Assembly: GCA_037893225.1 (NCBI GenBank)
Contig: JAZGUH010000323.1
Coordinates: 1,116,001 to 1,180,000, forward strand
Length of the DNA stretch: 64,000 bases
Direction of reading: 5' to 3'
Source of the DNA: Hippasteria phrygiana
Taxonomy: Eukaryota; Echinodermata; Asteroidea; Valvatida; Goniasteridae
The translations under genes and the position numbers were made by a program. Shown here one piece after another: positions 8,385-22,071 of the stretch. The notes beneath the pieces are model-generated. The model was not told where the DNA came from. It saw only the letters and a program-made list of their open reading frames with translations, and made no database searches. Within the stretch, counting starts at the first letter, position 1, and each line of letters starts with the position of its first letter.

Positions 8385-11300
8385 ATGAAATATCAATCAA
8401 ATACAGTAATTTTGACATGTATGGATAGCTTAGATTTGGCGCTACATGTTGCAATTATCGGCGGCTTCTTAGAGTTAACACTTGTGGAGAAAATTCAAAC
8501 CTCGCAATGTTTATTTTCTTTCCGGCCAACATCTGTGTACATATTACCGTCTATTTATTGCTCCATGCATGTCAAATTCCCTGGGGTATGGACTTGCTTT
8601 ATTCATTCATAATTTCATGAAATATCAACCAAATGCAGTAATTTTGACATGTATGGATAGCTTAGATCTGGCGCTACATGTTGCAATCATCGGCGGCTTC
8701 CTAGAGTTAAAACCTGTGGAGAAAATTCAAACCTCGCAATGTTTATTTTCTTTCCGGCCACCATCTGTGTACATATTACCGTCTATTTATTGCTCCATGC
8801 ATGTCAAATTCCCTGGGGTATGGACTTGCTTTACTCATTCATAATTGCATGAAATATCAACCAAATGCAGTAATTTTGACATGTATGTATAGCTTAGATC
8901 TGGCGCTACATGTTGCAATTATCGGCCGCTTCTTAGAGTTAACACTTGTGGAGAAAATTCAAACCTCGCAATGTTTATTTTCTTTCCGGCCAACATCTGT
9001 GTGCATATTACCTTTTATTTATTGCTCAATGCCTGTCAAATTCCCTGGGGTATGGACTTGCTTTACTCATTCATAATTGCATGAAATATCAACCAAATGA
9101 AGTAATTTTGACATGTATGGATAGCTTAGATCTGGCGCTACATGTTGCAATTATCGGCGGCTTCTTAGAGTTAAAACTTGTGGAGAAAATTCAAACCTCG
9201 CAATGTTTATTTTCTTTCCGGCCAACATCTGTATACATATTACCTTCTATTTATTGCTCCATGCCTGTCAAATTCCCTGGGGTATGACTTGCTTTACTCA
9301 TTCATAATTGCATGAAATATCAATCAAATACAGTAATTTTTACATGTATGGATAGCTTAGATCTGGCGCTACATGTTGCAATCATCGGCGGCTTCCTAGA
9401 GTTCAAACTTGTGGAGAAAATTCAAACCTCGCCATGTTTATTTTCTTTCCGGCCAACATCTGTGTACATATTACCTTCTATTTATTGCTCCATGCCTGTC
9501 AAATTCCCTGGGGTATGGACTCGCTTTACTCATTCATAATTGCATGAAATATCAACCAAATGTAGTAATTTTGACATGTATGTATAGCTTAGATCTGGCG
9601 CTACATGTTGCAATCATCGGCGGCTTCCTAGAGTTAAAACTTGTGGAGAAAATTCAAACCTCGCAATGTTTATTTTCTTTCCGGCCAACATCTGTGTGCA
9701 TATTACCTTCTATTTATTGCTCCATGCCTGTCAAATTCCCTGGGGTATGGACTTGCTTTACTCATTCATAATTGCATGAAATATCAACCAAATGCAGTAA
9801 TTTTGACATGTATGGATAGCGTAGATCTGGCGCTACATGTTGCAATCATCGGCGGCTTCTTAGAGTTCAAACTTGTGGAGAAAATTCAAACCTCGCCATG
9901 TTTATTTTCTTTCCGGCCAACATCTGTGTACATATTACCGTCTATTTATTGCTCCATGCATGTCAAATTCCCTGGGGTATGACTTGCTTTACTCATTCAT
10001 AATTGCATGAAATATCAATCAAATACAGTAATTTTGACATGTATGGATAGCTTAGATTTGGCGCTACATGTTGCAATTATCGGCGGCTTCTTAGAGTTAA
10101 CACTTGTGGAGAAAATTCAAACCTCGCAATGTTTATTTTCTTTCCGGCCAACATCTGTGTACATATTACCGTCTATTTATTGCTCCATGCATGTCAAATT
10201 CCCTGGGGTATGGACTTGCTTTATTCATTCATAATTTCATGAAATATCAACCAAATGCAGTAATTTTGACATGTATGGATAGCTTAGATCTGGCGCTACA
10301 TGTTGCAATCATCGGCGGCTTCCTAGAGTTAAAACCTGTGGAGAAAATTCAAACCTCGCAATGTTTATTTTCTTTCCGGCCACCATCTGTGTACATATTA
10401 CCGTCTATTTATTGCTCCATGCATGTCAAATTCCCTGGGGTATGGACTTGCTTTACTCATTCATAATTGCATGAAATATCAACCAAATGCAGTAATTTTG
10501 ACATGTATGTATAGCTTAGATCTGGCGCTACATGTTGCAATTATCGGCCGCTTCTTAGAGTTAACACTTGTGGAGAAAATTCAAACCTCGCAATGTTTAT
10601 TTTCTTTCCGGCCAACATCTGTGTGCATATTACCTTTTATTTATTGCTCAATGCCTGTCAAATTCCCTGGGGTATGGACTTGCTTTACTCATTCATAATT
10701 GCATGAAATATCAACCAAATGAAGTAATTTTGACATGTATGGATAGCTTAGATCTGGCGCTACATGTTGCAATTATCGGCGGCTTCTTAGAGTTAAAACT
10801 TGTGGAGAAAATTCAAACCTCGCAATGTTTATTTTCTTTCCGGCCAACATCTGTATACATATTACCTTCTATTTATTGCTCCATGCCTGTCAAATTCCCT
10901 GGGGTATGACTTGCTTTACTCATTCATAATTGCATGAAATATCAATCAAATACAGTAATTTTTACATGTATGGATAGCTTAGATCTGGCGCTACATGTTG
11001 CAATCATCGGCGGCTTCCTAGAGTTCAAACTTGTGGAGAAAATTCAAACCTCGCCATGTTTATTTTCTTTCCGGCCAACATCTGTGTACATATTACCTTC
11101 TATTTATTGCTCCATGCCTGTCAAATTCCCTGGGGTATGGACTCGCTTTACTCATTCATAATTGCATGAAATATCAACCAAATGTAGTAATTTTGACATG
11201 TATGTATAGCTTAGATCTGGCGCTACATGTTGCAATCATCGGCGGCTTCCTAGAGTTAAAACTTGTGGAGAAAATTCAAACCTCGCAATGTTTATTTTCT

Positions 11301-13225
11301 TTCCGGCCAACATCTGTGTGCATATTACCTTCTATTTATTGCTCCATGCCTGTCAAATTCCCTGGGGTATGGACTTGCTTTACTCATTCATAATTGCATG
11401 AAATATCAACCAAATGCAGTAATTTTGACATGTATGGATAGCGTAGATCTGGCGCTACATGTTGCAATCATCGGCGGCTTCTTAGAGTTCAAACTTGTGG
11501 AGAAAATTCAAACCTCGCCATGTTTATTTTCTTTCCGGCCAACATCTGTGTACATATTACCGTCTATTTATTGCTCCATGCATGTCAAATTCCCTGGGGT
11601 ATGACTTGCTTTACTCATTCATAATTGCATGAAATATCAATCAAATACAGTAATTTTGACATGTATGGATAGCTTAGATTTGGCGCTACATGTTGCAATT
11701 ATCGGCGGCTTCTTAGAGTTAACACTTGTGGAGAAAATTCAAACCTCGCAATGTTTATTTTCTTTCCGGCCAACATCTGTGTACATATTACCGTCTATTT
11801 ATTGCTCCATGCATGTCAAATTCCCTGGGGTATGGACTTGCTTTATTCATTCATAATTTCATGAAATATCAACCAAATGCAGTAATTTTGACATGTATGG
11901 ATAGCTTAGATCTGGCGCTACATGTTGCAATCATCGGCGGCTTCCTAGAGTTAAAACCTGTGGAGAAAATTCAAACCTCGCAATGTTTATTTTCTTTCCG
12001 GCCACCATCTGTGTACATATTACCGTCTATTTATTGCTCCATGCATGTCAAATTCCCTGGGGTATGGACTTGCTTTACTCATTCATAATTGCATGAAATA
12101 TCAACCAAATGCAGTAATTTTGACATGTATGTATAGCTTAGATCTGGCGCTACATGTTGCAATTATCGGCCGCTTCTTAGAGTTAACACTTGTGGAGAAA
12201 ATTCAAACCTCGCAATGTTTATTTTCTTTCCGGCCAACATCTGTGTGCATATTACCTTTTATTTATTGCTCAATGCCTGTCAAATTCCCTGGGGTATGGA
12301 CTTGCTTTACTCATTCATAATTGCATGAAATATCAACCAAATGAAGTAATTTTGACATGTATGGATAGCTTAGATCTGGCGCTACATGTTGCAATTATCG
12401 GCGGCTTCTTAGAGTTAAAACTTGTGGAGAAAATTCAAACCTCGCAATGTTTATTTTCTTTCCGGCCAACATCTGTATACATATTACCTTCTATTTATTG
12501 CTCCATGCCTGTCAAATTCCCTGGGGTATGACTTGCTTTACTCATTCATAATTGCATGAAATATCAATCAAATACAGTAATTTTTACATGTATGGATAGC
12601 TTAGATCTGGCGCTACATGTTGCAATCATCGGCGGCTTCCTAGAGTTCAAACTTGTGGAGAAAATTCAAACCTCGCCATGTTTATTTTCTTTCCGGCCAA
12701 CATCTGTGTACATATTACCTTCTATTTATTGCTCCATGCCTGTCAAATTCCCTGGGGTATGGACTCGCTTTACTCATTCATAATTGCATGAAATATCAAC
12801 CAAATGTAGTAATTTTGACATGTATGTATAGCTTAGATCTGGCGCTACATGTTGCAATCATCGGCGGCTTCCTAGAGTTAAAACTTGTGGAGAAAATTCA
12901 AACCTCGCAATGTTTATTTTCTTTCCGGCCAACATCTGTGTGCATATTACCTTCTATTTATTGCTCCATGCCTGTCAAATTCCCTGGGGTATGGACTTGC
13001 TTTACTCATTCATAATTGCATGAAATATCAACCAAATGCAGTAATTTTGACATGTATGGATAGCGTAGATCTGGCGCTACATGTTGCAATCATCGGCGGC
13101 TTCTTAGAGTTCAAACTTGTGGAGAAAATTCAAACCTCGCCATGTTTATTTTCTTTCCGGCCAACATCTGTGTACATATTACCGTCTATTTATTGCTCCA
13201 TGCATGTCAAATTCCCTGGGGTATG
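8385..13225. repeat. HOR-A block 1: three tandem copies of a 7-monomer, 1622-bp higher-order repeat
   Basis: Monomer types repeat in the same order from 8385, 10007 and 11629, exactly 1622 bp apart (seven monomers, two of them 231 bp). Diagnostic types in order: one with AGATTT; one with CCTGTGGAG and a CACCATCTG start; one with the CGGCCG change; one with TTTTATTTATTGCTCA; one with TTTTTACATG; one with AAATGTAG; one with AGCGTAGATC. Translations of the copies agree across the block. The third copy loses the pattern near 13225, where its last monomer is 232 rather than 231 bp. Confidence 0.9.
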
Positions 13226-13576
13226 GACTTGCTTTACTCATTCATAATTGCATGAAATATCAACCAAATGCAGTAATTTTGACATGTATGTATAGCTTAG
13301 ATCTGGCGCTACATGTTGCAATCATCGGCGGCTTCCTAGAGTTAAAACTTGTGGAGAAAATTCAAACCTCGCAATGTTTATTTTCTTTCCGGCCAACATC
13401 TGTGTACATATTACCTTCTATTTATTGCTCCATGCATGTCAAATTCCCTGGGGTATGGACTTGCTTTATTCATTCATAATTGCATGAAATATCAACCAAA
13501 TGCAGTAATTTTGACATGTATGGATAGCTTAGATCTGGCGCTACATGTTGCAATCATCGGCGGCTTCCTAGAGTTC

Positions 13577-15812
13577 AAACTTGTGGAGAAAATTCAAACC
13601 TCGCCATGTTTATTTTCTTTCCGGCCAACATCTGTGTACATATTACCGTCTATTTATTGCTCCATGCATGTCAAATTCCCTGGGGTATGGACTTGCTTTA
13701 CTCATTCATAATTGCATGAAATATCAACCAAATGCAGTAATTTTGACATGTATGGATAGCGTAGATCTGGCGCTACATGTTGCAATCATCGGCGGCTTCT
13801 TAGAGTTCAAACTTGTGGAGAAAATTCAAACCTCGCCATGTTTATTTTCTTTCCGGCCAACATCTGTGTACATATTACCGTCTATTTATTGCTCCATGCA
13901 TGTCAAATTCCCTGGGGTATGGACTTGCTTTACTCATTCATAATTGCATGAAATATCAACCAAATGCAGTAATTTTGACATGTATGTATAGCTTAGATCT
14001 GGCGCTACATGTTGCAATCATCGGCGGCTTCCTAGAGTTAAAACTTGTGGAGAAAATTCAAACCTCGCAATGTTTATTTTCTTTCCGGCCAACATCTGTG
14101 TACATATTACCTTCTATTTATTGCTCCATGCATGTCAAATTCCCTGGGGTATGGACTTGCTTTATTCATTCATAATTGCATGAAATATCAACCAAATGCA
14201 GTAATTTTGACATGTATGGATAGCTTAGATCTGGCGCTACATGTTGCAATCATCGGCGGCTTCCTAGAGTTCAAACTTGTGGAGAAAATTCAAACCTCGC
14301 CATGTTTATTTTCTTTCCGGCCAACATCTGTGTACATATTACCGTCTATTTATTGCTCCATGCATGTCAAATTCCCTGGGGTATGGACTTGCTTTACTCA
14401 TTCATAATTGCATGAAATATCAACCAAATGAAGTAATTTTGACATGTATGTATAGCTTAGATCTGGCGCTACATGTTGCAATCATCGGCGGCTTCCTAGA
14501 GTTAAAACTTGTGGAGAAAATTCAAACCTCGCAATGTTTATTTTCTTTCCGGCCAACATCTGTGTACATATTACCTTCTATTTATTGCTCCATGCATGTC
14601 AAATTCCCTGGGGTATGGACTTGCTTTATTCATTCATAATTTCATGAAATATCAACCAAATGCAGTAATTTTGACATGTATGGATAGCTTAGATCTGGCG
14701 CTACATGTTGCAATCATCGGCGGCTTCCTAGAGTTAAAACCTGTGGAGAAAATTCAAACCTCGCAATGTTTATTTTCTTTCCGGCCACCATCTGTGTACA
14801 TATTACCGTCTATTTATTGCTCCATGCATGTCAAATTCCCTGGGGTATGGACTTGCTTTACTCATTCATAATTGCATGAAATATCAACCAAATGCAGTAA
14901 TTTTGACATGTATGGATAGCGTAGATCTGGCGCTACATGTTGCAATCATCGGCGGCTTCTTAGAGTTCAAACTTGTGGAGAAAATTCAAACCTCGCCATG
15001 TTTATTTTCTTTCCGGCCAACATCTGTGTACATATTACCGTCTATTTATTGCTCCATGCATGTCAAATTCCCTGGGGTATGGACTTGCTTTACTCATTCA
15101 TAATTGCATGAAATATCAACCAAATGCAGTAATTTTGACATGTATGTATAGCTTAGATCTGGCGCTACATGTTGCAATCATCGGCGGCTTCCTAGAGTTA
15201 AAACTTGTGGAGAAAATTCAAACCTCGCAATGTTTATTTTCTTTCCGGCCAACATCTGTGTACATATTACCGTCTATTTATTGCTCCATGCATGTCAAAT
15301 TCCCTGGGGTATGGACTTGCTTTATTCATTCATAATTGCATGAAATATCAACCAAATGCAGTAATTTTGACATGTATGGATAGCTTAGATCTGGCGCTAC
15401 ATGTTGCAATCATCGGCGGCTTCTTAGAGTTCAAACTTGTGGAGAAAATTCAAACCTCGCAATGTTTATTTTCTTTCCGGCCAACATCTGTGTGCATATT
15501 ACCTTCTATTTATTGCTCCATGCCTGTCAAATTCCCTGGGGTATGACTTGCTTTACTCATTCATAATTGCATGAAATATCAATCAAATACAGTAATTTTG
15601 ACATGTATGGATAGCTTAGATTTGGCGCTACATGTTGCAATTATCGGCGGCTTCTTAGAGTTAACACTTGTGGAGAAAATTCAAACCTCGCAATGTTTAT
15701 TTTCTTTCCGGCCAACATCTGTGTACATATTACCGTCTATTTATTGCTCCATGCATGTCAAATTCCCTGGGGTATGGACTCGCTTTACTCATTCATAATT
15801 GCATGAAATATC
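13577..15812. repeat. 2.2-kb segment duplicated at 19836-22071
   Basis: The order of monomer types here matches 19836-22071 at a constant offset of 6259 bp. This includes a pair of 231-bp monomers at the same relative places. One visible private change (AAATTCAG near 21617 versus AAATGCAG near 15358) separates the copies. Beyond both ends the types disagree. Confidence 0.75.
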
Positions 15813-18800
15813 AATCAAATACAGTAATTTTTACATGTATGGATAGCTTAGATCTGGCGCTACATGTTGCAATCATCGGCGGCTTCCTAGAGTTCAAACT
15901 TGTGGAGAAAATTCAAACCTCGCCATGTTTATTTTCTTTCCGGCCAACATCTGTGTACATATTACCTTCTATTTATTGCTCCATGCCTGTCAAATTCCCT
16001 GGGGTATGGACTCGCTTTACTCATTCATAATTGCATGAAATATCAACCAAATGTAGTAATTTTGACATGTATGTATAGCTTAGATCTGGCGCTACATGTT
16101 GCAATCATCGGCGGCTTCCTAGAGTTAAAACTTGTGGAGAAAATTCAAACCTCGCAATGTTTATTTTCTTTCCGGCCAACATCTGTGTGCATATTACCTT
16201 CTATTTATTGCTCCATGCCTGTCAAATTCCCTGGGGTATGGACTTGCTTTACTCATTCATAATTGCATGAAATATCAACCAAATGCAGTAATTTTGACAT
16301 GTATGGATAGCGTAGATCTGGCGCTACATGTTGCAATCATCGGCGGCTTCTTAGAGTTCAAACTTGTGGAGAAAATTCAAACCTCGCCATGTTTATTTTC
16401 TTTCCGGCCAACATCTGTGTACATATTACCGTCTATTTATTGCTCCATGCATGTCAAATTCCCTGGGGTATGACTTGCTTTACTCATTCATAATTGCATG
16501 AAATATCAATCAAATACAGTAATTTTGACATGTATGGATAGCTTAGATTTGGCGCTACATGTTGCAATTATCGGCGGCTTCTTAGAGTTAACACTTGTGG
16601 AGAAAATTCAAACCTCGCAATGTTTATTTTCTTTCCGGCCAACATCTGTGTACATATTACCGTCTATTTATTGCTCCATGCATGTCAAATTCCCTGGGGT
16701 ATGGACTTGCTTTATTCATTCATAATTTCATGAAATATCAACCAAATGCAGTAATTTTGACATGTATGGATAGCTTAGATCTGGCGCTACATGTTGCAAT
16801 CATCGGCGGCTTCCTAGAGTTAAAACCTGTGGAGAAAATTCAAACCTCGCAATGTTTATTTTCTTTCCGGCCACCATCTGTGTACATATTACCGTCTATT
16901 TATTGCTCCATGCATGTCAAATTCCCTGGGGTATGGACTTGCTTTACTCATTCATAATTGCATGAAATATCAACCAAATGCAGTAATTTTGACATGTATG
17001 TATAGCTTAGATCTGGCGCTACATGTTGCAATTATCGGCCGCTTCTTAGAGTTAACACTTGTGGAGAAAATTCAAACCTCGCAATGTTTATTTTCTTTCC
17101 GGCCAACATCTGTGTGCATATTACCTTTTATTTATTGCTCAATGCCTGTCAAATTCCCTGGGGTATGGACTTGCTTTACTCATTCATAATTGCATGAAAT
17201 ATCAACCAAATGAAGTAATTTTGACATGTATGGATAGCTTAGATCTGGCGCTACATGTTGCAATTATCGGCGGCTTCTTAGAGTTAAAACTTGTGGAGAA
17301 AATTCAAACCTCGCAATGTTTATTTTCTTTCCGGCCAACATCTGTATACATATTACCTTCTATTTATTGCTCCATGCCTGTCAAATTCCCTGGGGTATGA
17401 CTTGCTTTACTCATTCATAATTGCATGAAATATCAATCAAATACAGTAATTTTTACATGTATGGATAGCTTAGATCTGGCGCTACATGTTGCAATCATCG
17501 GCGGCTTCCTAGAGTTCAAACTTGTGGAGAAAATTCAAACCTCGCCATGTTTATTTTCTTTCCGGCCAACATCTGTGTACATATTACCTTCTATTTATTG
17601 CTCCATGCCTGTCAAATTCCCTGGGGTATGGACTCGCTTTACTCATTCATAATTGCATGAAATATCAACCAAATGTAGTAATTTTGACATGTATGTATAG
17701 CTTAGATCTGGCGCTACATGTTGCAATCATCGGCGGCTTCCTAGAGTTAAAACTTGTGGAGAAAATTCAAACCTCGCAATGTTTATTTTCTTTCCGGCCA
17801 ACATCTGTGTGCATATTACCTTCTATTTATTGCTCCATGCCTGTCAAATTCCCTGGGGTATGGACTTGCTTTACTCATTCATAATTGCATGAAATATCAA
17901 CCAAATGCAGTAATTTTGACATGTATGGATAGCGTAGATCTGGCGCTACATGTTGCAATCATCGGCGGCTTCTTAGAGTTCAAACTTGTGGAGAAAATTC
18001 AAACCTCGCCATGTTTATTTTCTTTCCGGCCAACATCTGTGTACATATTACCGTCTATTTATTGCTCCATGCATGTCAAATTCCCTGGGGTATGACTTGC
18101 TTTACTCATTCATAATTGCATGAAATATCAATCAAATACAGTAATTTTGACATGTATGGATAGCTTAGATTTGGCGCTACATGTTGCAATTATCGGCGGC
18201 TTCTTAGAGTTAACACTTGTGGAGAAAATTCAAACCTCGCAATGTTTATTTTCTTTCCGGCCAACATCTGTGTACATATTACCGTCTATTTATTGCTCCA
18301 TGCATGTCAAATTCCCTGGGGTATGGACTTGCTTTATTCATTCATAATTTCATGAAATATCAACCAAATGCAGTAATTTTGACATGTATGGATAGCTTAG
18401 ATCTGGCGCTACATGTTGCAATCATCGGCGGCTTCCTAGAGTTAAAACCTGTGGAGAAAATTCAAACCTCGCAATGTTTATTTTCTTTCCGGCCACCATC
18501 TGTGTACATATTACCGTCTATTTATTGCTCCATGCATGTCAAATTCCCTGGGGTATGGACTTGCTTTACTCATTCATAATTGCATGAAATATCAACCAAA
18601 TGCAGTAATTTTGACATGTATGTATAGCTTAGATCTGGCGCTACATGTTGCAATTATCGGCCGCTTCTTAGAGTTAACACTTGTGGAGAAAATTCAAACC
18701 TCGCAATGTTTATTTTCTTTCCGGCCAACATCTGTGTGCATATTACCTTTTATTTATTGCTCAATGCCTGTCAAATTCCCTGGGGTATGGACTTGCTTTA

Positions 18801-19720
18801 CTCATTCATAATTGCATGAAATATCAACCAAATGAAGTAATTTTGACATGTATGGATAGCTTAGATCTGGCGCTACATGTTGCAATTATCGGCGGCTTCT
18901 TAGAGTTAAAACTTGTGGAGAAAATTCAAACCTCGCAATGTTTATTTTCTTTCCGGCCAACATCTGTATACATATTACCTTCTATTTATTGCTCCATGCC
19001 TGTCAAATTCCCTGGGGTATGACTTGCTTTACTCATTCATAATTGCATGAAATATCAATCAAATACAGTAATTTTTACATGTATGGATAGCTTAGATCTG
19101 GCGCTACATGTTGCAATCATCGGCGGCTTCCTAGAGTTCAAACTTGTGGAGAAAATTCAAACCTCGCCATGTTTATTTTCTTTCCGGCCAACATCTGTGT
19201 ACATATTACCTTCTATTTATTGCTCCATGCCTGTCAAATTCCCTGGGGTATGGACTCGCTTTACTCATTCATAATTGCATGAAATATCAACCAAATGTAG
19301 TAATTTTGACATGTATGTATAGCTTAGATCTGGCGCTACATGTTGCAATCATCGGCGGCTTCCTAGAGTTAAAACTTGTGGAGAAAATTCAAACCTCGCA
19401 ATGTTTATTTTCTTTCCGGCCAACATCTGTGTGCATATTACCTTCTATTTATTGCTCCATGCCTGTCAAATTCCCTGGGGTATGGACTTGCTTTACTCAT
19501 TCATAATTGCATGAAATATCAACCAAATGCAGTAATTTTGACATGTATGGATAGCGTAGATCTGGCGCTACATGTTGCAATCATCGGCGGCTTCTTAGAG
19601 TTCAAACTTGTGGAGAAAATTCAAACCTCGCCATGTTTATTTTCTTTCCGGCCAACATCTGTGTACATATTACCGTCTATTTATTGCTCCATGCATGTCA
19701 AATTCCCTGGGGTATGGACT
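15804..19720. repeat. HOR-A block 2: a partial copy and two full copies of the 1622-bp repeat
   Basis: The same seven monomer types as at 8385-13225, in the same order. A partial set (last three types) runs from about 15804, followed by full copies starting at 16498 and 18120. As in block 1, the final monomer is 232 bp instead of 231 and is followed by the same type, so the two blocks share an exit junction 6491 bp apart. This points to block-level duplication rather than independent origin. Confidence 0.85.
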
Positions 19721-19835
19721 TGCTTTACTCATTCATAATTGCATGAAATATCAACCAAATGCAGTAATTTTGACATGTATGTATAGCTTAGATCTGGCGC
19801 TACATGTTGCAATCATCGGCGGCTTCCTAGAGTTA

Positions 19836-22071
19836 AAACTTGTGGAGAAAATTCAAACCTCGCCATGTTTATTTTCTTTCCGGCCAACATCTGTGTACAT
19901 ATTACCGTCTATTTATTGCTCCATGCATGTCAAATTCCCTGGGGTATGGACTTGCTTTACTCATTCATAATTGCATGAAATATCAACCAAATGCAGTAAT
20001 TTTGACATGTATGGATAGCGTAGATCTGGCGCTACATGTTGCAATCATCGGCGGCTTCTTAGAGTTCAAACTTGTGGAGAAAATTCAAACCTCGCCATGT
20101 TTATTTTCTTTCCGGCCAACATCTGTGTACATATTACCGTCTATTTATTGCTCCATGCATGTCAAATTCCCTGGGGTATGGACTTGCTTTACTCATTCAT
20201 AATTGCATGAAATATCAACCAAATGCAGTAATTTTGACATGTATGTATAGCTTAGATCTGGCGCTACATGTTGCAATCATCGGCGGCTTCCTAGAGTTAA
20301 AACTTGTGGAGAAAATTCAAACCTCGCAATGTTTATTTTCTTTCCGGCCAACATCTGTGTACATATTACCTTCTATTTATTGCTCCATGCATGTCAAATT
20401 CCCTGGGGTATGGACTTGCTTTATTCATTCATAATTGCATGAAATATCAACCAAATGCAGTAATTTTGACATGTATGGATAGCTTAGATCTGGCGCTACA
20501 TGTTGCAATCATCGGCGGCTTCCTAGAGTTCAAACTTGTGGAGAAAATTCAAACCTCGCCATGTTTATTTTCTTTCCGGCCAACATCTGTGTACATATTA
20601 CCGTCTATTTATTGCTCCATGCATGTCAAATTCCCTGGGGTATGGACTTGCTTTACTCATTCATAATTGCATGAAATATCAACCAAATGAAGTAATTTTG
20701 ACATGTATGTATAGCTTAGATCTGGCGCTACATGTTGCAATCATCGGCGGCTTCCTAGAGTTAAAACTTGTGGAGAAAATTCAAACCTCGCAATGTTTAT
20801 TTTCTTTCCGGCCAACATCTGTGTACATATTACCTTCTATTTATTGCTCCATGCATGTCAAATTCCCTGGGGTATGGACTTGCTTTATTCATTCATAATT
20901 TCATGAAATATCAACCAAATGCAGTAATTTTGACATGTATGGATAGCTTAGATCTGGCGCTACATGTTGCAATCATCGGCGGCTTCCTAGAGTTAAAACC
21001 TGTGGAGAAAATTCAAACCTCGCAATGTTTATTTTCTTTCCGGCCACCATCTGTGTACATATTACCGTCTATTTATTGCTCCATGCATGTCAAATTCCCT
21101 GGGGTATGGACTTGCTTTACTCATTCATAATTGCATGAAATATCAACCAAATGCAGTAATTTTGACATGTATGGATAGCGTAGATCTGGCGCTACATGTT
21201 GCAATCATCGGCGGCTTCTTAGAGTTCAAACTTGTGGAGAAAATTCAAACCTCGCCATGTTTATTTTCTTTCCGGCCAACATCTGTGTACATATTACCGT
21301 CTATTTATTGCTCCATGCATGTCAAATTCCCTGGGGTATGGACTTGCTTTACTCATTCATAATTGCATGAAATATCAACCAAATGCAGTAATTTTGACAT
21401 GTATGTATAGCTTAGATCTGGCGCTACATGTTGCAATCATCGGCGGCTTCCTAGAGTTAAAACTTGTGGAGAAAATTCAAACCTCGCAATGTTTATTTTC
21501 TTTCCGGCCAACATCTGTGTACATATTACCGTCTATTTATTGCTCCATGCATGTCAAATTCCCTGGGGTATGGACTTGCTTTATTCATTCATAATTGCAT
21601 GAAATATCAACCAAATTCAGTAATTTTGACATGTATGGATAGCTTAGATCTGGCGCTACATGTTGCAATCATCGGCGGCTTCTTAGAGTTCAAACTTGTG
21701 GAGAAAATTCAAACCTCGCAATGTTTATTTTCTTTCCGGCCAACATCTGTGTGCATATTACCTTCTATTTATTGCTCCATGCCTGTCAAATTCCCTGGGG
21801 TATGACTTGCTTTACTCATTCATAATTGCATGAAATATCAATCAAATACAGTAATTTTGACATGTATGGATAGCTTAGATTTGGCGCTACATGTTGCAAT
21901 TATCGGCGGCTTCTTAGAGTTAACACTTGTGGAGAAAATTCAAACCTCGCAATGTTTATTTTCTTTCCGGCCAACATCTGTGTACATATTACCGTCTATT
22001 TATTGCTCCATGCATGTCAAATTCCCTGGGGTATGGACTCGCTTTACTCATTCATAATTGCATGAAATATC
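19836..22071. repeat. Second copy of the 2.2-kb segment at 13577-15812
   Basis: Matches 13577-15812 monomer by monomer at offset 6259 bp. It carries the private AAATTCAG allele near 21617, which is later copied to about 24862 by the 3245-bp duplication. The order of events is therefore the 6259-bp-offset duplication first, the point change next, the 3245-bp duplication last. Confidence 0.7.
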
